64,000 nt of DNA. Source: Malania oleifera. Lineage: Eukaryota > Streptophyta > Magnoliopsida > Santalales > Ximeniaceae. The stretch's first letter is position 1; every line of letters begins with the position of its first letter. The notes under the pieces are model-generated. The model saw only the letters and a program-made list of their open reading frames with translations. It searched no databases and had not been told where the DNA came from. Where the stretch lies: assembly GCF_029873635.1 (NCBI RefSeq), contig NC_080419.1, positions 65,576,323 to 65,640,322 on the forward strand. The letters are read 5' to 3'. Shown piece by piece: positions 33,601 through 45,325 of this stretch. The position numbers were made by a program, and so were the translations under genes.

Positions 33601-35435
33601 ATCTCCGCACGATCAAAATCACACACGGTTGAATCCTAACTGTTGACTTCTGGCTTCTATCGAGTGTTAAGATTAAGCCACGTAGGAGGTCTCAAACAAC
33701 TCCATCTCCCACCGTTGGAGTCCCTCACTCATCAATGATCCAGATTGTTCCACGGGAGACATGGTCAACTTTAGGTATTCTCATACCAATCGCGGCCGTT
33801 CAACCCCTGCAATGCGCCAACAGCTCAGATTGTCTAAGACAAAAGCATTAAATGTCATCAGTACTTTCCTGACGACACGCGCCTATCTACTCCGCCCGCC
33901 GAGTGATGCGTGGTGCATCGTCCCTAGGCCATTAATGATCCTTGCTGCTCATGGCCACTCATCCACCTGCGTCAGGCCACGTGGCCTCCTTGGTCTCCTT
34001 CACCATTAATGTATGCAGGCACACTCAGGGTCCCTCCTGGCCGTTGGATTCGCATCTCCATGTACGTCCGCGATTGCACCATGTTGTGGATCTCATCAGC
34101 ATTTTCCGTGCCACTCTGGCCTCGCGACATGGCACTTCTAGTCTTGACCAAAGACCTTAAAATGGGTTGACTCGCTTGATGTGGACCGGTTCTCCTCTGA
34201 TCGGTTTGGGTCCCTGAACCGGAAAAGGGTCCGTTGGGTATATGTATATATATATTTAAATAAATTCCCAAAAAAATCCATAAAAATCACAAAAAATTAA
34301 TAAAAAATACATAAAAATCCAGAAAATTCCTAGAAAAAATTTTTAAAAAATCTCCTAAAGACTTGAACAAGATTTGCACTTGAAAATTTTTTAAGAAAAT
34401 ATGGTAAATTCCCAAAAAATTTCCAAAGCATGTTTTTGCACTCACTTCACAAAAATTCAAAAGAATATGTTTTAAATTTCAAATAAAGTCCCTAAATAGT
34501 TACAAAATTTCTAGAAAAACCCCAAAAATTTTCCTTTCACGATTTTCGTTTTAAATTTCATTTTGTTCTGGAAAATATTGGAAAACCCACAATGGTCTCA
34601 ACCAAGACCCTAAACTGGTTTTCTCAGGACCAATCAACATTTGACTGGTTCGTCATCCCCCCAAACCGGTTCGTTCTGGTTCCCTCCTTTTTGCTTGATT
34701 ATTACATGGATGTTCAGAAAATTCACAAAAGATCACAAAATTCTCAAAAAACCCAAAAACATTTTTCATACTTCGATTTCAATTGATTTTATTTATGCTA
34801 TTTTTGAAGTTCGGGAAAAATCACAAAAAATCACAAAAAAGTTTTCACACATCAGAAAAGTCACAAAAAATGTTTTTAAGGCATAGGAAACCATTTTCAT
34901 CCCGAACAAATTCCAAAAAACCTTCTGGAATAGTATTTTTCCTACTTAGAAAAATCTACAGATTTCAAAAACCCCTGGGAGAGTATTTTGTGCTCTATTT
35001 TCGATTTTCCTTCCCAATGATTGCTACAAAGGGCATGGACTCTTCGGAGTATTGGATTGCCTCGGTTCTGAGGGAATACTTATAGTATTTTCATTCTTTT
35101 TATTTTTGAAAGGGAGTAATCTTTAAAGGCTTATTACATTTATTTCGGGATAATTTTTTATTAATTCGGTACCGTTCGTAACAACGAGTGTGTTAGGGGT
35201 GCTAATACCTTCTCCTTGCGTAACTATACTCTCGAGCCTGACTTTGGTAACACAGGTCGATTCTACCCCTAACGGGGTAGCAATCAAGTGTTCTAACCGC
35301 ACTTCAAAGGGTTAGTGGCGACTCCATCTCACATTGTTTTCCACGAAAAATAATTTTTCAAAATCACACATTCCATCATTTTCCAAAGGTTCGCAAGCCG
35401 AGCCCACACATTTTTTGGTCTGGGACGTCGCGACA
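30688..35435 (+). mobile_element. 5' LTR (4.7 kb) of the Ogre/Tat-like element
   Basis: TGTAGACACCC...GTCGCGACA. It holds a TATA box at 31593-31601 in the motif CCCTATAAATAGG, GA-rich leader-like sequence at 31650-31850, and an A-rich stretch at 34250-34960 with many short AAAATTCC/CAAAAAATC runs. Several short open frames (for example 32139-32321) recur in both LTRs but have no domain and are not called. No host gene. Confidence 0.93.
31593..31601 (+). promoter_or_regulatory. TATA box of the 5' Ogre/Tat-like LTR
   Basis: CTATAAATA lies in a 47-bp segment that is absent from the 3' LTR, where a deletion between two CCCTCA copies removed it. Confidence 0.7.
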
Positions 35436-35438
35436 GCT

Positions 35439-35456
35439 TGGCGACTCCGCTGGGGA
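35439..35456 (+). other. Primer-binding site, tRNA-Arg type
   Basis: TGGCGACTCCGCTGGGGA begins three bases after the 5' LTR. This form is known from Ogre elements, which prime from tRNA-Arg. Confidence 0.88.
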
Positions 35457-36435
35457 CACTTGAGAGTTGAGCCGGTGATTAATTGAGTATTATCCTAATC
35501 TCAAATCTAAATAAGCCTTCTTGATTACTCTCTTTCATCTTTGTATAAATTGATAACTCGGTTGCATATACATGAATAATTATGAATGTCTTGTTTGCTT
35601 TGGTACATGAATAAGCATGTGATTAGCTTTATTTGTCAAGCATGCGATTGGTTGTATCTTGAATAAGCATGATGATTTCTTTCCTTCACTATTTTGTTAA
35701 GCATATGTTTAAATCTGAATAATGGATGGATGTGGGGTAGAGGATGTAGGCTGAAACTGCTGATCTCACACACTCTCATAGCTCTATACCCGAGCTTTCC
35801 CTCGCTAGGATTAGAAAGGAGTGTAATAGTGTCAGTTCCCATGTCGCACGGCCTATGGGGACCTGTGAACCACTCCACTCAGTGCGAGCTTTGTCTGGAC
35901 CTTTGTGAAGGAGGATAAAGTTTCAATATGGGGACCTTTTGTCAATAGGGATTAGAGCCTAACTACACGTGATTAGCTATAATCCCTAGCCTAGGGTTGA
36001 GCCTCAGAGAACCCCATGTATATACCCTCCTTGGGGTTGGGACAAGAGCCACATCCTTCTCCACATGTTGCAATTTGTGCCTTTTGTACATATGTTTTGA
36101 AATAATTGGTGTTGAACATCCTGCATACATGTCAGACATCCATATCACTTGGCCAATATTTTGAGAAAAGCCTAAATTCACTTAAAAGTCAAACTTTATC
36201 TCTTAAAGTACCCTACCCAGGGGAAAATGGATCATCCTTGAGATCATTGAGATTTTTCCTGGAACCTTGGCTAAAAAATTGTTTAGGTTGCATTACATGC
36301 ATACATGTATGCATGCTCTTCTCCAATGGGCCTATAATCACCTTCCGACTTCCTATTAGGCCAAGTTAAATACAGAATTCCAATATTGAGCCCACCATTA
36401 CTCACCGCTACAACACCAGAAGTAAAGAAGAAACC
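35457..36435 (+). other. Leader of the Ogre/Tat-like element
   Basis: About 980 bp between primer site and gag. Ogre elements often carry an extra frame here, but none is recognisable; short frames (35694, 36106) look accidental. Confidence 0.5.
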
Positions 36436-37164
36436 ATGACAGAACAATTAGAAAGTAGGATGCTGGGAATGGAATAGTGGCAAAAGGAGCTGAACAGCAA
36501 AATGAATAAGCTGTTGGACCTGATGATGAATAAGGGCAAGATTGTGCCACCACAAAATGTTAAGGAGGATTCATACCCTGCCTACCCTCTCGGATTCACC
36601 ATGTTGCACGGGAAGACCTCAACACAACCTCCAATTGCTACAGAAAATCCCCTACCAAACAGTGCTTCATTCATACCCACCGCACCAACACTAGGGGTCC
36701 CAGCAGTCGAAATGCCCCTGATAATGATGACAGACATGGGGGTAGACAGAATCACAACTAAGCATCGGTATGAAGTGGTTGAAGAAAGATTAAGGGCCAT
36801 TGAAGGGTCCAATTCATTCGGTACCGTTGATCTGACAGACCTCTGCTTGGTGCCGAAGGTCACTCAGCCGCTAAAGTTTAAGATGCCTAATTTTGAAAAG
36901 TACTTATTGATATATTGTCAAGAAATGGCGGCATACTTAGACGATGAGAAGCTGATGATGCACTGCTTCTAGAGCAGTTTGACTGGATCAGCCATCCGTT
37001 GGTACATTCGGCAGGATAAGGCCCGAGTCCGCACTTGGAAAGACTTGGCATATGCCTTCATCACTCATTACCGCCACGTGATGGAGATGGACCTTGACTG
37101 ATTGATACTGTAGGAAATGGAAAAGAAACATATTGACACATTCAGGGAGTATGCGTGCCAAGAT
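36436..37164 (+). pseudogene. Ogre/Tat-type gag, four stops
   Basis: From ATG at 36436 one frame reads through stops at 36475-36477, 36970-36972 and two near 37099-37113. Landmarks: a long N-terminal part with a coiled-coil-like stretch ('RYEVVEERLRAIEG'), 'LKFKMPNFEKY', 'MAAYLDDEKLMMHCF', 'SLTGSAIRWYIRQDKARVRT', 'WKDLAYAFITHYRH' and 'DTFREYA'. These match the gag of Tat/Ogre elements. Similarity ends at about 37164, before the zinc knuckle. Stops rather than frameshifts dominate. Capsid function is known for the family; this copy cannot make it. Confidence 0.85.
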
Positions 37165-39252
37165 TCAATGAAATCATGTATTTTCATTATGAGTTCAAGT
37201 GCCAAGATTTTTGTTTGCTCGTGTTTCATGTTAAGATTAGGAAAACAAATACTAGTATTCATGAGCCATGAAAATGATGAGAACTCAAGTTGGGGAAAGG
37301 GGTGCTGAAAACGAAATAATTTCCCTCATCCTATGGATTCGCGTGTCAACAAGCATGATAGGGTGTTGTTTGCTCCACAAGTTTGTGATGCTCATCACTC
37401 CTATTTTGATCAAATGATGGATGACCATTATTGGCCAACCAGTTTCCCACAAAAGAATTCAACACTGATTTATCGCTTGTTATACCACTTAAGCCTGAAT
37501 GTCAAACCATTTCTTCTAAAAGTCATTTTCCTAAAAATAAATTGGGTTCAAGGTTTCAAGGGTTTGGCAAATCACATGAGACAATAATTGACTATCCAAA
37601 ATGATGGCAGGCTATCTTTCAACTACCAAGAAAAAAAGATCTACAAATCCCTTGCTCGCCCTATTGAGCTCAAAATATTCAATCTTGATTTAACTTGTCA
37701 AGGGATCACACCCCACACGGGGGCAATTTTGAAAAATTTAGTCCTTATGGAGCTCCCAATGAACATGATGCACAAAAATCATCCATACAAGGGAAAGCAA
37801 AAAAGAAGAAAATGCAGGAAAAAAGAAGAAAAGAGAGATAAAATGAAAATGGACATGCTTAAGATATGATCCTTGACCAATGACTACCCTTGATAATATC
37901 AACAAAATTTAAGCCTTATCATATCTTTTTCTTCGATAACCTACATTACAGTCCAAACAAAGTACTGACTAGATTGGTAATACATTGTTGTCTCAAACAA
38001 ATTGTCAGACTCAATTTTGAGTTTGAACTACGTGATGACCTGATTCCGAAAGGGTACATAGGTAGCTTGTTCAAAAGGACAGGTTCGGTCAATACTTCAA
38101 AAGTACCCCGCCACAAACTGGGGCAAAAGGTATCATTTGGGGAAGGGAATTTTGAGCCTTAGTTTCCTTATTTTTCTGAGAACCCGTATCTTGAGGCCTA
38201 CGTTTCGTCCCGAGTCCTAAAGTCCATATTGAGATCAAAACAGAGGTAAAGCTTCATTAACCTATGGACAATGATCAGAAAAACGAAGTGTCAAAGGTTC
38301 CCCTATCAAAAGGAAAAGGAGGGAATATTTCCTTCAACAAAATTGGGGCAGTCAACAAAGGGAGAAATCTAGTCATTCAGGTTGAAAGACTAGCATCAAT
38401 ATCACGTGACTTTCGAATACTGGTATAAGATTTTCCTCTCCTACATGAACATGGTAAAACATCTATCTTGTGCATAGCCCCTTTTGACTCTACAAATTTG
38501 TCCAAATGCATGATTTCTCATCCACAAAAACCCTTTTCATCCTTTAAAAGTTCCATAAAATGGTTGGACAGTTAAAGAAGTATCGTGCAAAGATAGCCAA
38601 TTCAAAGATTTACTCAAATAGGATTTGAAAAGAAAGCCAGGAGTCGTTATAGGCGCATGTAATTGGGGCAAATCCCATGAAGAGTTTCATTATATTCAGT
38701 TCCAGCGCCTTCGTGTTGGAATATGAATTAGAGGATGAAGAATTGGCCATGATTAGCGACAACTGGGGAAAATTTTGAGTTGAACCTTACTATAGCCAGT
38801 CCCTGTATGTTCACGTCAAGGTGGAATTTAAAGGAATTTAACTGGGGCTAATTTTGAGTTGAGCCTTCCTATAGCCAGCCTCGGTATATTCACATTAAAG
38901 GTAGAATTTGAAAGAAATTTAATTGGGGCAAATGCGGGTCGAATTTTTAACAAGCCAATTCAAGGGCCCTCATTTCGGACTGGAACTTAAAATGGCCAAA
39001 GTCAGAGTTGAGATCGTTGATCATCAGCACATTGGAAAAGCTCATGCTTCAACATGCATTTCATTGCATAAAGTAAATACATATTGCATACACATAGTTT
39101 TGTTCAACATACGCATGTCCTTGCATCCTAGATCACATTTAGAAACATGCGTATACAGTGATAGAATACCATACATTCACGCTTATCATGTTGAATAGGA
39201 TTTTTATAATTCTTCTACATCCTGATCCAAGTCATCCTTGTTTTGAGAAATG
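37165..39252 (+). other. Internal region without recognisable pol
   Basis: Read on both strands, no RT, integrase or protease motif was found. 38018-38160 resembles a conserved non-pol stretch in Tat-lineage internal regions (GGGTACATAGGTAGC). At 38758-38940 an ~80-bp imperfect repeat (ACTGGGG...TATAGCCAG...) occurs twice with a partial third copy. The segment 37165-37870 is unlike the rest and may be a foreign insertion. Confidence 0.5.
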
Positions 39253-39419
39253 CTTGAAACTGGGGCAATTGCTCCTAGAAACAGAATGACATATCTTGAA
39301 ACTGGAACAATTGACCCCAGGAACAAATAACATACTTTGAAATTGAGGCAATTGACCCAAGGAACATAATGACATACTTTGAAACTAGGGCAATTGCCCC
39401 TAGGAACAAAATGACATGC
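39253..39419 (+). repeat. ~42-bp tandem array (4 copies)
   Basis: Units start at 39253, 39295, 39336 and 39378 with YTTGAAAYT and contain CAATTG and GAACA/GAACAA. Imperfect copies. Confidence 0.85.
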
Positions 39420-39496
39420 TTAGACTGGCGCATAGGCCTTCAATTCCTAAAATTTGTCTCCAACACTCAAAATTTTTTTTCTAAAATTCTTATTTT

Positions 39497-40397
39497 TTGC
39501 TATAGCGTTTGGGTTTATCCTGGCGCGAGCCATTCAGTTGCTATAGCACTCGAGTTTATCCCGACGCGAGTCATTCAGTTGCTATAGCATTCAGGTTTAT
39601 CCCGATGTGAGCCTTTCAGTTGCTATAGCGCTCAGGTTTATCCCAACGCTAGCCTTTCAGTTGCTATAGTGCTCGGGTCTATCCCGGCGCGAGCCTTTCT
39701 GTTGCTATAGCGCTCGGGTTTATCTCAACGCAAGCCTTTCAGTTGCTATAACACTCGGGTTTATCCTGGCACGAGCCATTCAGTTGCTATAGCACTTGGG
39801 TTTATCCCAGTGCAAGCCTTTCAATTGCTATAGTGCTCGGGTTTATCCCGGCACGAGTCATTCAGTTACTATAGTGCTTGGGTTTATCCTGGCGCGAGCC
39901 ATTCAGTTGGTATAGTGCTCGAGTTTATCCCGGCGCGAGCCATTAAATTGCTATAGTGCTTGGGTTTATCACGGTGCGAGCCTTTCAGTTGCTATAGCGC
40001 TTAAGTTTATCTCGGCGCGAGCCTTTTAGTTGCTATAGTGCTCGAGTTTATCCTGGCGAAAAGCCTTTCAGTTGCTACAGTGCTTGGGTTTATCCCGGCG
40101 CGAGCCTCTCAGCTGCTATAGTGCTCTGGTTTATCTCGGCGTGAGCCATTCAGTTACTATAGCCCTCTGGTTTATCCCGGAGCGAGCCATTCAATTGCTA
40201 TAGCGCTCGAGTTTATCTTGATGCGAGCCATTCAGTTGCTATAACGCTTGAGTTTATCTTGGCGCGAGCCATTCAGTTGCTATAGCGCTCGAGTTTATCC
40301 CCGTGCAAGCCATCATTTGCTTAGTGCTAGGGTTCGTCCTGGTACGAGTTTATCATTTTCTATAGTATTCAGGTTTATCCTGGCACGAGTCACCGAC
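39497..40397 (+). repeat. 41-bp tandem array (~22 copies)
   Basis: Units start TTGCTATAG, carry GTTTATCCYGGCGCGAGCC and end TTCAG. Starts fall every 41 bp from 39497 to 40030 with no slip, one 42-bp unit at 40030, then 41-bp again to 40277; the last two units are more diverged. Most differences are C/T or G/A. It lies between the internal region and the polypurine tract, where Tat-lineage elements are known to carry hypervariable tandem repeats. The region has no open frame and no spacer structure, so it is not CRISPR. Confidence 0.95.
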
Positions 40398-40605
40398 TGT
40401 TACAATGCCTAAATTCTCAAATCTGAGACAAGATACCTTAGAATCCACCAATCAAAAACAAAAATATAGAAAAAAACAAAAAATCCCTTAATGATCAATT
40501 TGCTCTGGCCTAGTAAAAATTGGCGTCTTTTATTTTTATAGCCATGTTACTCTAGAAATAACATAAGAGCAAGCTCCACTGTTATTATCAAGCAACAGTG
40601 CCTAT

Positions 40606-40616
40606 AAAGAGGGGCA
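40606..40616 (+). other. Polypurine tract of the Ogre/Tat-like element
   Basis: AAAGAGGGGCA immediately before the 3' LTR start TGTAGACACC. Confidence 0.75.
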
Positions 40617-40618
40617 AC

Positions 40619-43600
40619 TGTAGACACCCTAATTTTTACTAGGCTTTCCTGAAAAGACCTGGTGTAGCAGAGTTGACTTTAAGTCTAATTGGAACCCCGT
40701 GTCAAATTCGAGCCTTTCTTAAAAAAATTAGAACCTTATTGTCATTTTGAGTCAAGTCCCAGTATTCTAGGAAAAGCTGTTTAAGTCCTTTTTTCTATGT
40801 TTTTAAATTAAAATTTTTTCCTAAAGATTTATTTAGTGCTGAAAAATGTTCGTTCTTAAAATTCATTCTAAAAAGTCTTATTCAAAACTAAATGACAATC
40901 CTTGAGTTAGATTTCCAAATTAAGAGATGTGTGGTTGAAAGCTGAGCTTTAAAGGTTTAATTAGATCTTTCAAACTTTTGATGAGTTTTTTTAATCGAAT
41001 GAGTCCTTCAATTTTAAAAACGGGTTTCTATTTAGATGTAAAATTCATGCTTCAAATCACCAGTTTCTTTTAGGACAAAATTGGTCAAAAATTTTGGGTC
41101 AAGATTACATGCATTACTTGGATGGGCACCTACCCTTTATGAAGTCACAAGCAGAAAATACAGCAAGGGAACATTATAGCTAGAAAAAGTGAAAAAAACA
41201 AAATTAAAAAGAGGTTACAGATAATTGTTGCAGTACAGGCTACCCGACGGTACATGCAGGAAATGAAATACAAAATAAATACAATAAAACTTAAAAAGAA
41301 GATGCCATGCCATCCACTCGTGGGCCACCACCTGGAGCCTCGAAGTTACCTGCGCACAAAAGCAATTGCAACTCAAATTGTTAGTAGCTGAAATCCAAAA
41401 AAAAAATATAGTAAAAGAAAATGAGAAATAAAATCACAGAGAATAAGATTATTCCCTGACAAATCCGTTAGTTGAGAAATCGGTTAGTGGAGAGAGTTTT
41501 GGTGCCAAAATGCACCCTCAGATAGAAGGGAAACCCTGGTGAACTTGAGAGAAGAAAGAAAAAAAAAATTCAGAGAAGAGGGGAGAAAGAAAAAAGAGCA
41601 TAAGAGTACTCTGCCAAATTGAGAGAATAGTGCATTAGAGATAGGGGTTCTACCTAATTTGGAAAAAAAAATCGGAGAGAGTTTGGGGAGAAGAGAGTTA
41701 GCAGTACTCTCTTAAATTGAGAGCTTTAGAGTTGAGAAAGCTCTGATTTACAAAGTAGCATTCATAGGCAAAGGTGCAGACGGATCAACAGAGAGGTACT
41801 CCTTAGTGCCTTCCTGTTCAGAACCCAAAGCAGGAGATCAGGGACTCCCATCCAGAAACCCCCCGCTTAGACGTTCAAATTCACACACAGACAGATACAA
41901 AGAGCAGGAGAAGCAGAATTCAGAGCGCTAAACCAAAGCACAAACACACGCACAGCAAGGAGAGGAAGACCATAGGAGTACTAGACCTTAGGTAAATTTC
42001 TCTTCATTATCCTAATTCTTAGACTGTGTACTGTGCGTGTGTGAATGCAGGTGTTCTCTAGTTCTTAGGTCCAAGGATGAACCTAAGATCGATCCGACCC
42101 AATGTAGACCTTCACTTAGCCTGAATCCGAATCTGAATCCGGGTTCTCCTTCTTCGACACCCCTTGGATCCGATCCTCGACCCTCGAACCCAAGCTTGAG
42201 TCCGGATCCTCACCATTAACCCGGCCAAAATCTGTTTTAAAATTCCTTTGGGCCAGCCCATTTTAAAAACTCATGTGGGACCTATTTTTTTTTAAAAATA
42301 AAAAAATAAAAATCCACCCTGGATTCTATTTTAAAAGACCTTGGGCCTTGTCTAAAAATGGAAGTGGGCCGGCCTTGTATTTTTAACAACTCGAAGCCCA
42401 TTTCAAACCTAATCAGCCCCTAGACTCGGTTCGTAAAATAAGCCCACTAACCTAGCTTTTGAAACGATCCCATTACCCATTTTTGAAGTCACTCTACCCA
42501 GCCCATTTTAAATTGTCAAAATACCAGGCCCACTATCATGAAGCTAACCAAAGCCCACACAAGCTTACTCCCCCCACATGACTAGGCCACGTCCCCCACT
42601 CGGGTATACCTGAGTCCATAACTCACCATGTGTTGACTCAGGCGAGTCAACCCCCCACTCACTCACCAGGTGAGGACGAGTCAACTTGTCCCCGCCTTTG
42701 AAACTGCAAGCGTACCCTACAATTCCCGAAACCAAATCATCAATCGAGCACCAATAGCCATAATCACAGTTCGAAAATCATACATACCCACCTCAGATTT
42801 CAAAACAAAGAAAACACAAAACAAAAAAAAAACAAAAACTTCACCATGAAATAAATAGAGGTAAGGGAGGACACTTGTCTAAGGATTGGCTTTTGAATAG
42901 TCAAACGAATCTCCACTTCGAAGATTTCAGATCCCCCAGAATCCTCAAGGGTTCAGGTCTTCGGGTCTGTCCCATTTTGAACAGGGAGAATACTTGGACT
43001 TGAGAATGTGTGAGGAAAAATTCCTTCGATAGGTCAAAGAGCATTTAGATTTAAAGGGGGTGAAAGGATCGAGGTTTGGAGGCTTTGGTTTCAGTAAGGG
43101 AGACGAACCATGGGTTAGGGTTTTTCATTGAGATGGAGAAAAACATAGAAGTTGAGAAAGTTGCAGAGAACTGAGAGTTTGGCTTTATGGCTTACAGGGA
43201 GTTTAGAAAAAAGAAAAAGAAAAAAGTAGGGTTGAGCTTGAAGTAAAGGGACGTGTCAAGGAAGATTTAAGGTTGTTGATCATTTCAAAACGCTGAAAAG
43301 GGGACAGTGAGCTGAGAAAGTATGGGCTAGGGACGATTCATGAAGAGGAAGAAAGGAGAGACTTAGGGTTTCAGCTGAGGAGGGAGAGGGTTTGTGGGCA
43401 GGTTAGAAAAATGATAGAAAGGAAAATTTTTAGTTTGTATATGTTCTAATTAGAAACCCGAGGATCATGACATGTGGAATACTTCATCTCCGCACGATCA
43501 AAATCACATATGGTTGAATCCTAACCGTTCACTTCTGGTTTCTATCGAGTGTTAAGATTAAGCGACGTAGGAGGTCTCAAGCAACTCCATCTCCCACTGT

Positions 43601-45320
43601 TGGAGTCCCTCACTCATTAATGATCCAAATTGTTCCACGGGAGACATGGTCAACATTAGGTATTCTCGTACCAATTGTGGCCATTCAACCCCTGCAATGT
43701 GCCAACGGCTCAGATTGTCTAAGATAGAGGCATTAAATGTCGTTAGTACTTTCTCGATGACACACGCCCATCTACTCCGCTCGCCGAGTGACGCATGGCG
43801 CATCGTCCCCAGACCATTAATGATCCCTGCTACTCACAGCCACTCATCCATCCATGTCAGGCCACGTGGCCCCCTTCGTCTCCTTCACTGTTAATGCGTG
43901 CAAGCGCACTTAGGGTCCCTCCTAGCTGTTGGATCCGCATCTCCGTGTACGTCCGCAATTGTGCCATGTTGTGGATCTCATCAGCATTTTCTGCGCCACT
44001 CTGGCCTCGCCACGTGGCACTTCTGGTCTTGACCAAAGACCTTAAAATGGGTTGACCCGCTTGATGTGGACCAATTCTCCTTTAAACCGGTTCGGGTCCC
44101 TGAACCGGTAAAGGGTCGGTTGGGTATGTGTATATATATGTATATATATTTAAATAAATTCCCAAAAAATCCATAAAAATCACAAAAAATACATAAAAAA
44201 CCAAAAAATTCCTAAAAAAATTTTTAAAAAAAATCTCCTAAAGATTTGAACATGATTTTCGCTCGAAAATTTTTGAAGAAAATATGGTAAAATTCCAAAA
44301 AATTTCCAAAGCATGTTTTTGCACTCACTTCACAAAAATTCAAAAAAATATGTTTTAAATTTCAAATAAAGTCCCTAAATAGTTACAAAATTTCTAGAAA
44401 AACCCCAAAAATTTTCCTTTCACGGTTTTTGTTTCAAATTTCATTTTGTTCAGGAAAATATTGGAAAACCCACAATGGTCTCGACCAAAACCTTAAATTG
44501 GTTTTCGCGGGACCGGTCAACGTTTGACCAGTTCATCATCCCCCCAAACCGGTTCATGCCAGCTCCCTCCTTTTTACTTGATTATTACTTGGATGTTCAG
44601 AAAATTCACAAAAGATCACAAAATTCTCAAAAAACCCAAAAACATTTTTCATACTTTGATTTCAATTGATTTTATTTATACTATTTTTGAAGTTCGGGAA
44701 AAATCACAGAAAATAACAAAAAAGTTTTCACACGTCAGAAAAGTCGCAAAAAATGTTTTTTAGGTACAGGAAACAATTTTCATCCGAACAAATTCCAAAA
44801 AAAACCTTTCAGAATAGTATTTTTACTACTTAGAAAAACGTACAGATTTCAAAAACCCCTGGGAGAGTATTTTGTACTCTATTTTCGATTTTCCTTCCGA
44901 TGTTTGCAACAAAGGGCATGGATTCTTCGGAGTATTGCATTGCACCGGTTATGAGGGAATACCTATATAGTATTTTCATTTTTTTGATTTTTGAAAGGGA
45001 GTAATTTTTAAAAGCTTATTACATTTATTTCGAGATAATATTTGATTAATCTGGTACCGTTCGTAACAACGGGCATGTAGGGGGTACTAATATCTTCTCC
45101 TCGTGTAACCGTAATCTTGAGCCCGACTCTGGTAACGCATGCCGATTCTAACCTTAATGGGATAGCAATCAAGTGTTCTAACCGCACTTCAAAAGATTAG
45201 TGGCGACTCCATCTCACATTATTTTCCACGAAAAATACTTTTTTAAAATCACACATTCCATCATTTTCCCAAGGTTCGCAAGCCAAACCCACCCATTTTT
45301 GGGTCCGGGACGTCGCGACA
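40619..45320 (+). mobile_element. 3' LTR (4.7 kb) of the Ogre/Tat-like element
   Basis: Same ends as the 5' LTR. A 47-bp stretch with the TATA box, present at 31581-31627, is missing here between CCCTCA repeats at 41515-41520. The LTR ends 618 bp before the XTH start codon and lies in the same orientation as that gene. Short frames at 42037 and 44475 mirror those in the 5' LTR and are not called. Confidence 0.93.
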
Positions 45321-45325
45321 CAAGT
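45321..45325. other. Target-site duplication, right (CAAGT)
   Basis: Partner of 30683-30687. Confidence 0.93.

Larger units (their letters stand above)
30688..45320 (+). mobile_element. Ogre/Tat-like Ty3/gypsy element, complete ends, no pol
   Basis: Two long LTRs (4748 and 4702 bp), perfect 5-bp duplication CAAGT, a tRNA-Arg-type primer site, an Ogre/Tat-type gag remnant, two tandem-repeat arrays and a polypurine tract. The 5183-bp internal region has no recognisable protease, RT, RNase H or integrase on either strand. Very long LTRs, the tRNA-Arg primer and a repeat-rich region before the 3' LTR are known traits of the Ogre/Tat lineage. This copy must have moved, if it did, with proteins from another element. 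In the first ~143 bp of the LTRs I count 11 differences, all transitions. Confidence 0.92.

Noticed and set aside
34592..35085. Overlapping open frames mirrored at 44475-44763
   Set aside because: A-rich LTR sequence with few stops; the overlapping frames are equally open and no family is recognised.
37588..38162. Lys-rich open frames in the Ogre/Tat-like internal region
   Set aside because: Examined as possible pol or extra ORF; no RT, integrase or protease motif, and composition suggests chance.
39497..40397. Regular repeats as a possible CRISPR array
   Set aside because: Units are contiguous with no unique spacers, in a plant retrotransposon.
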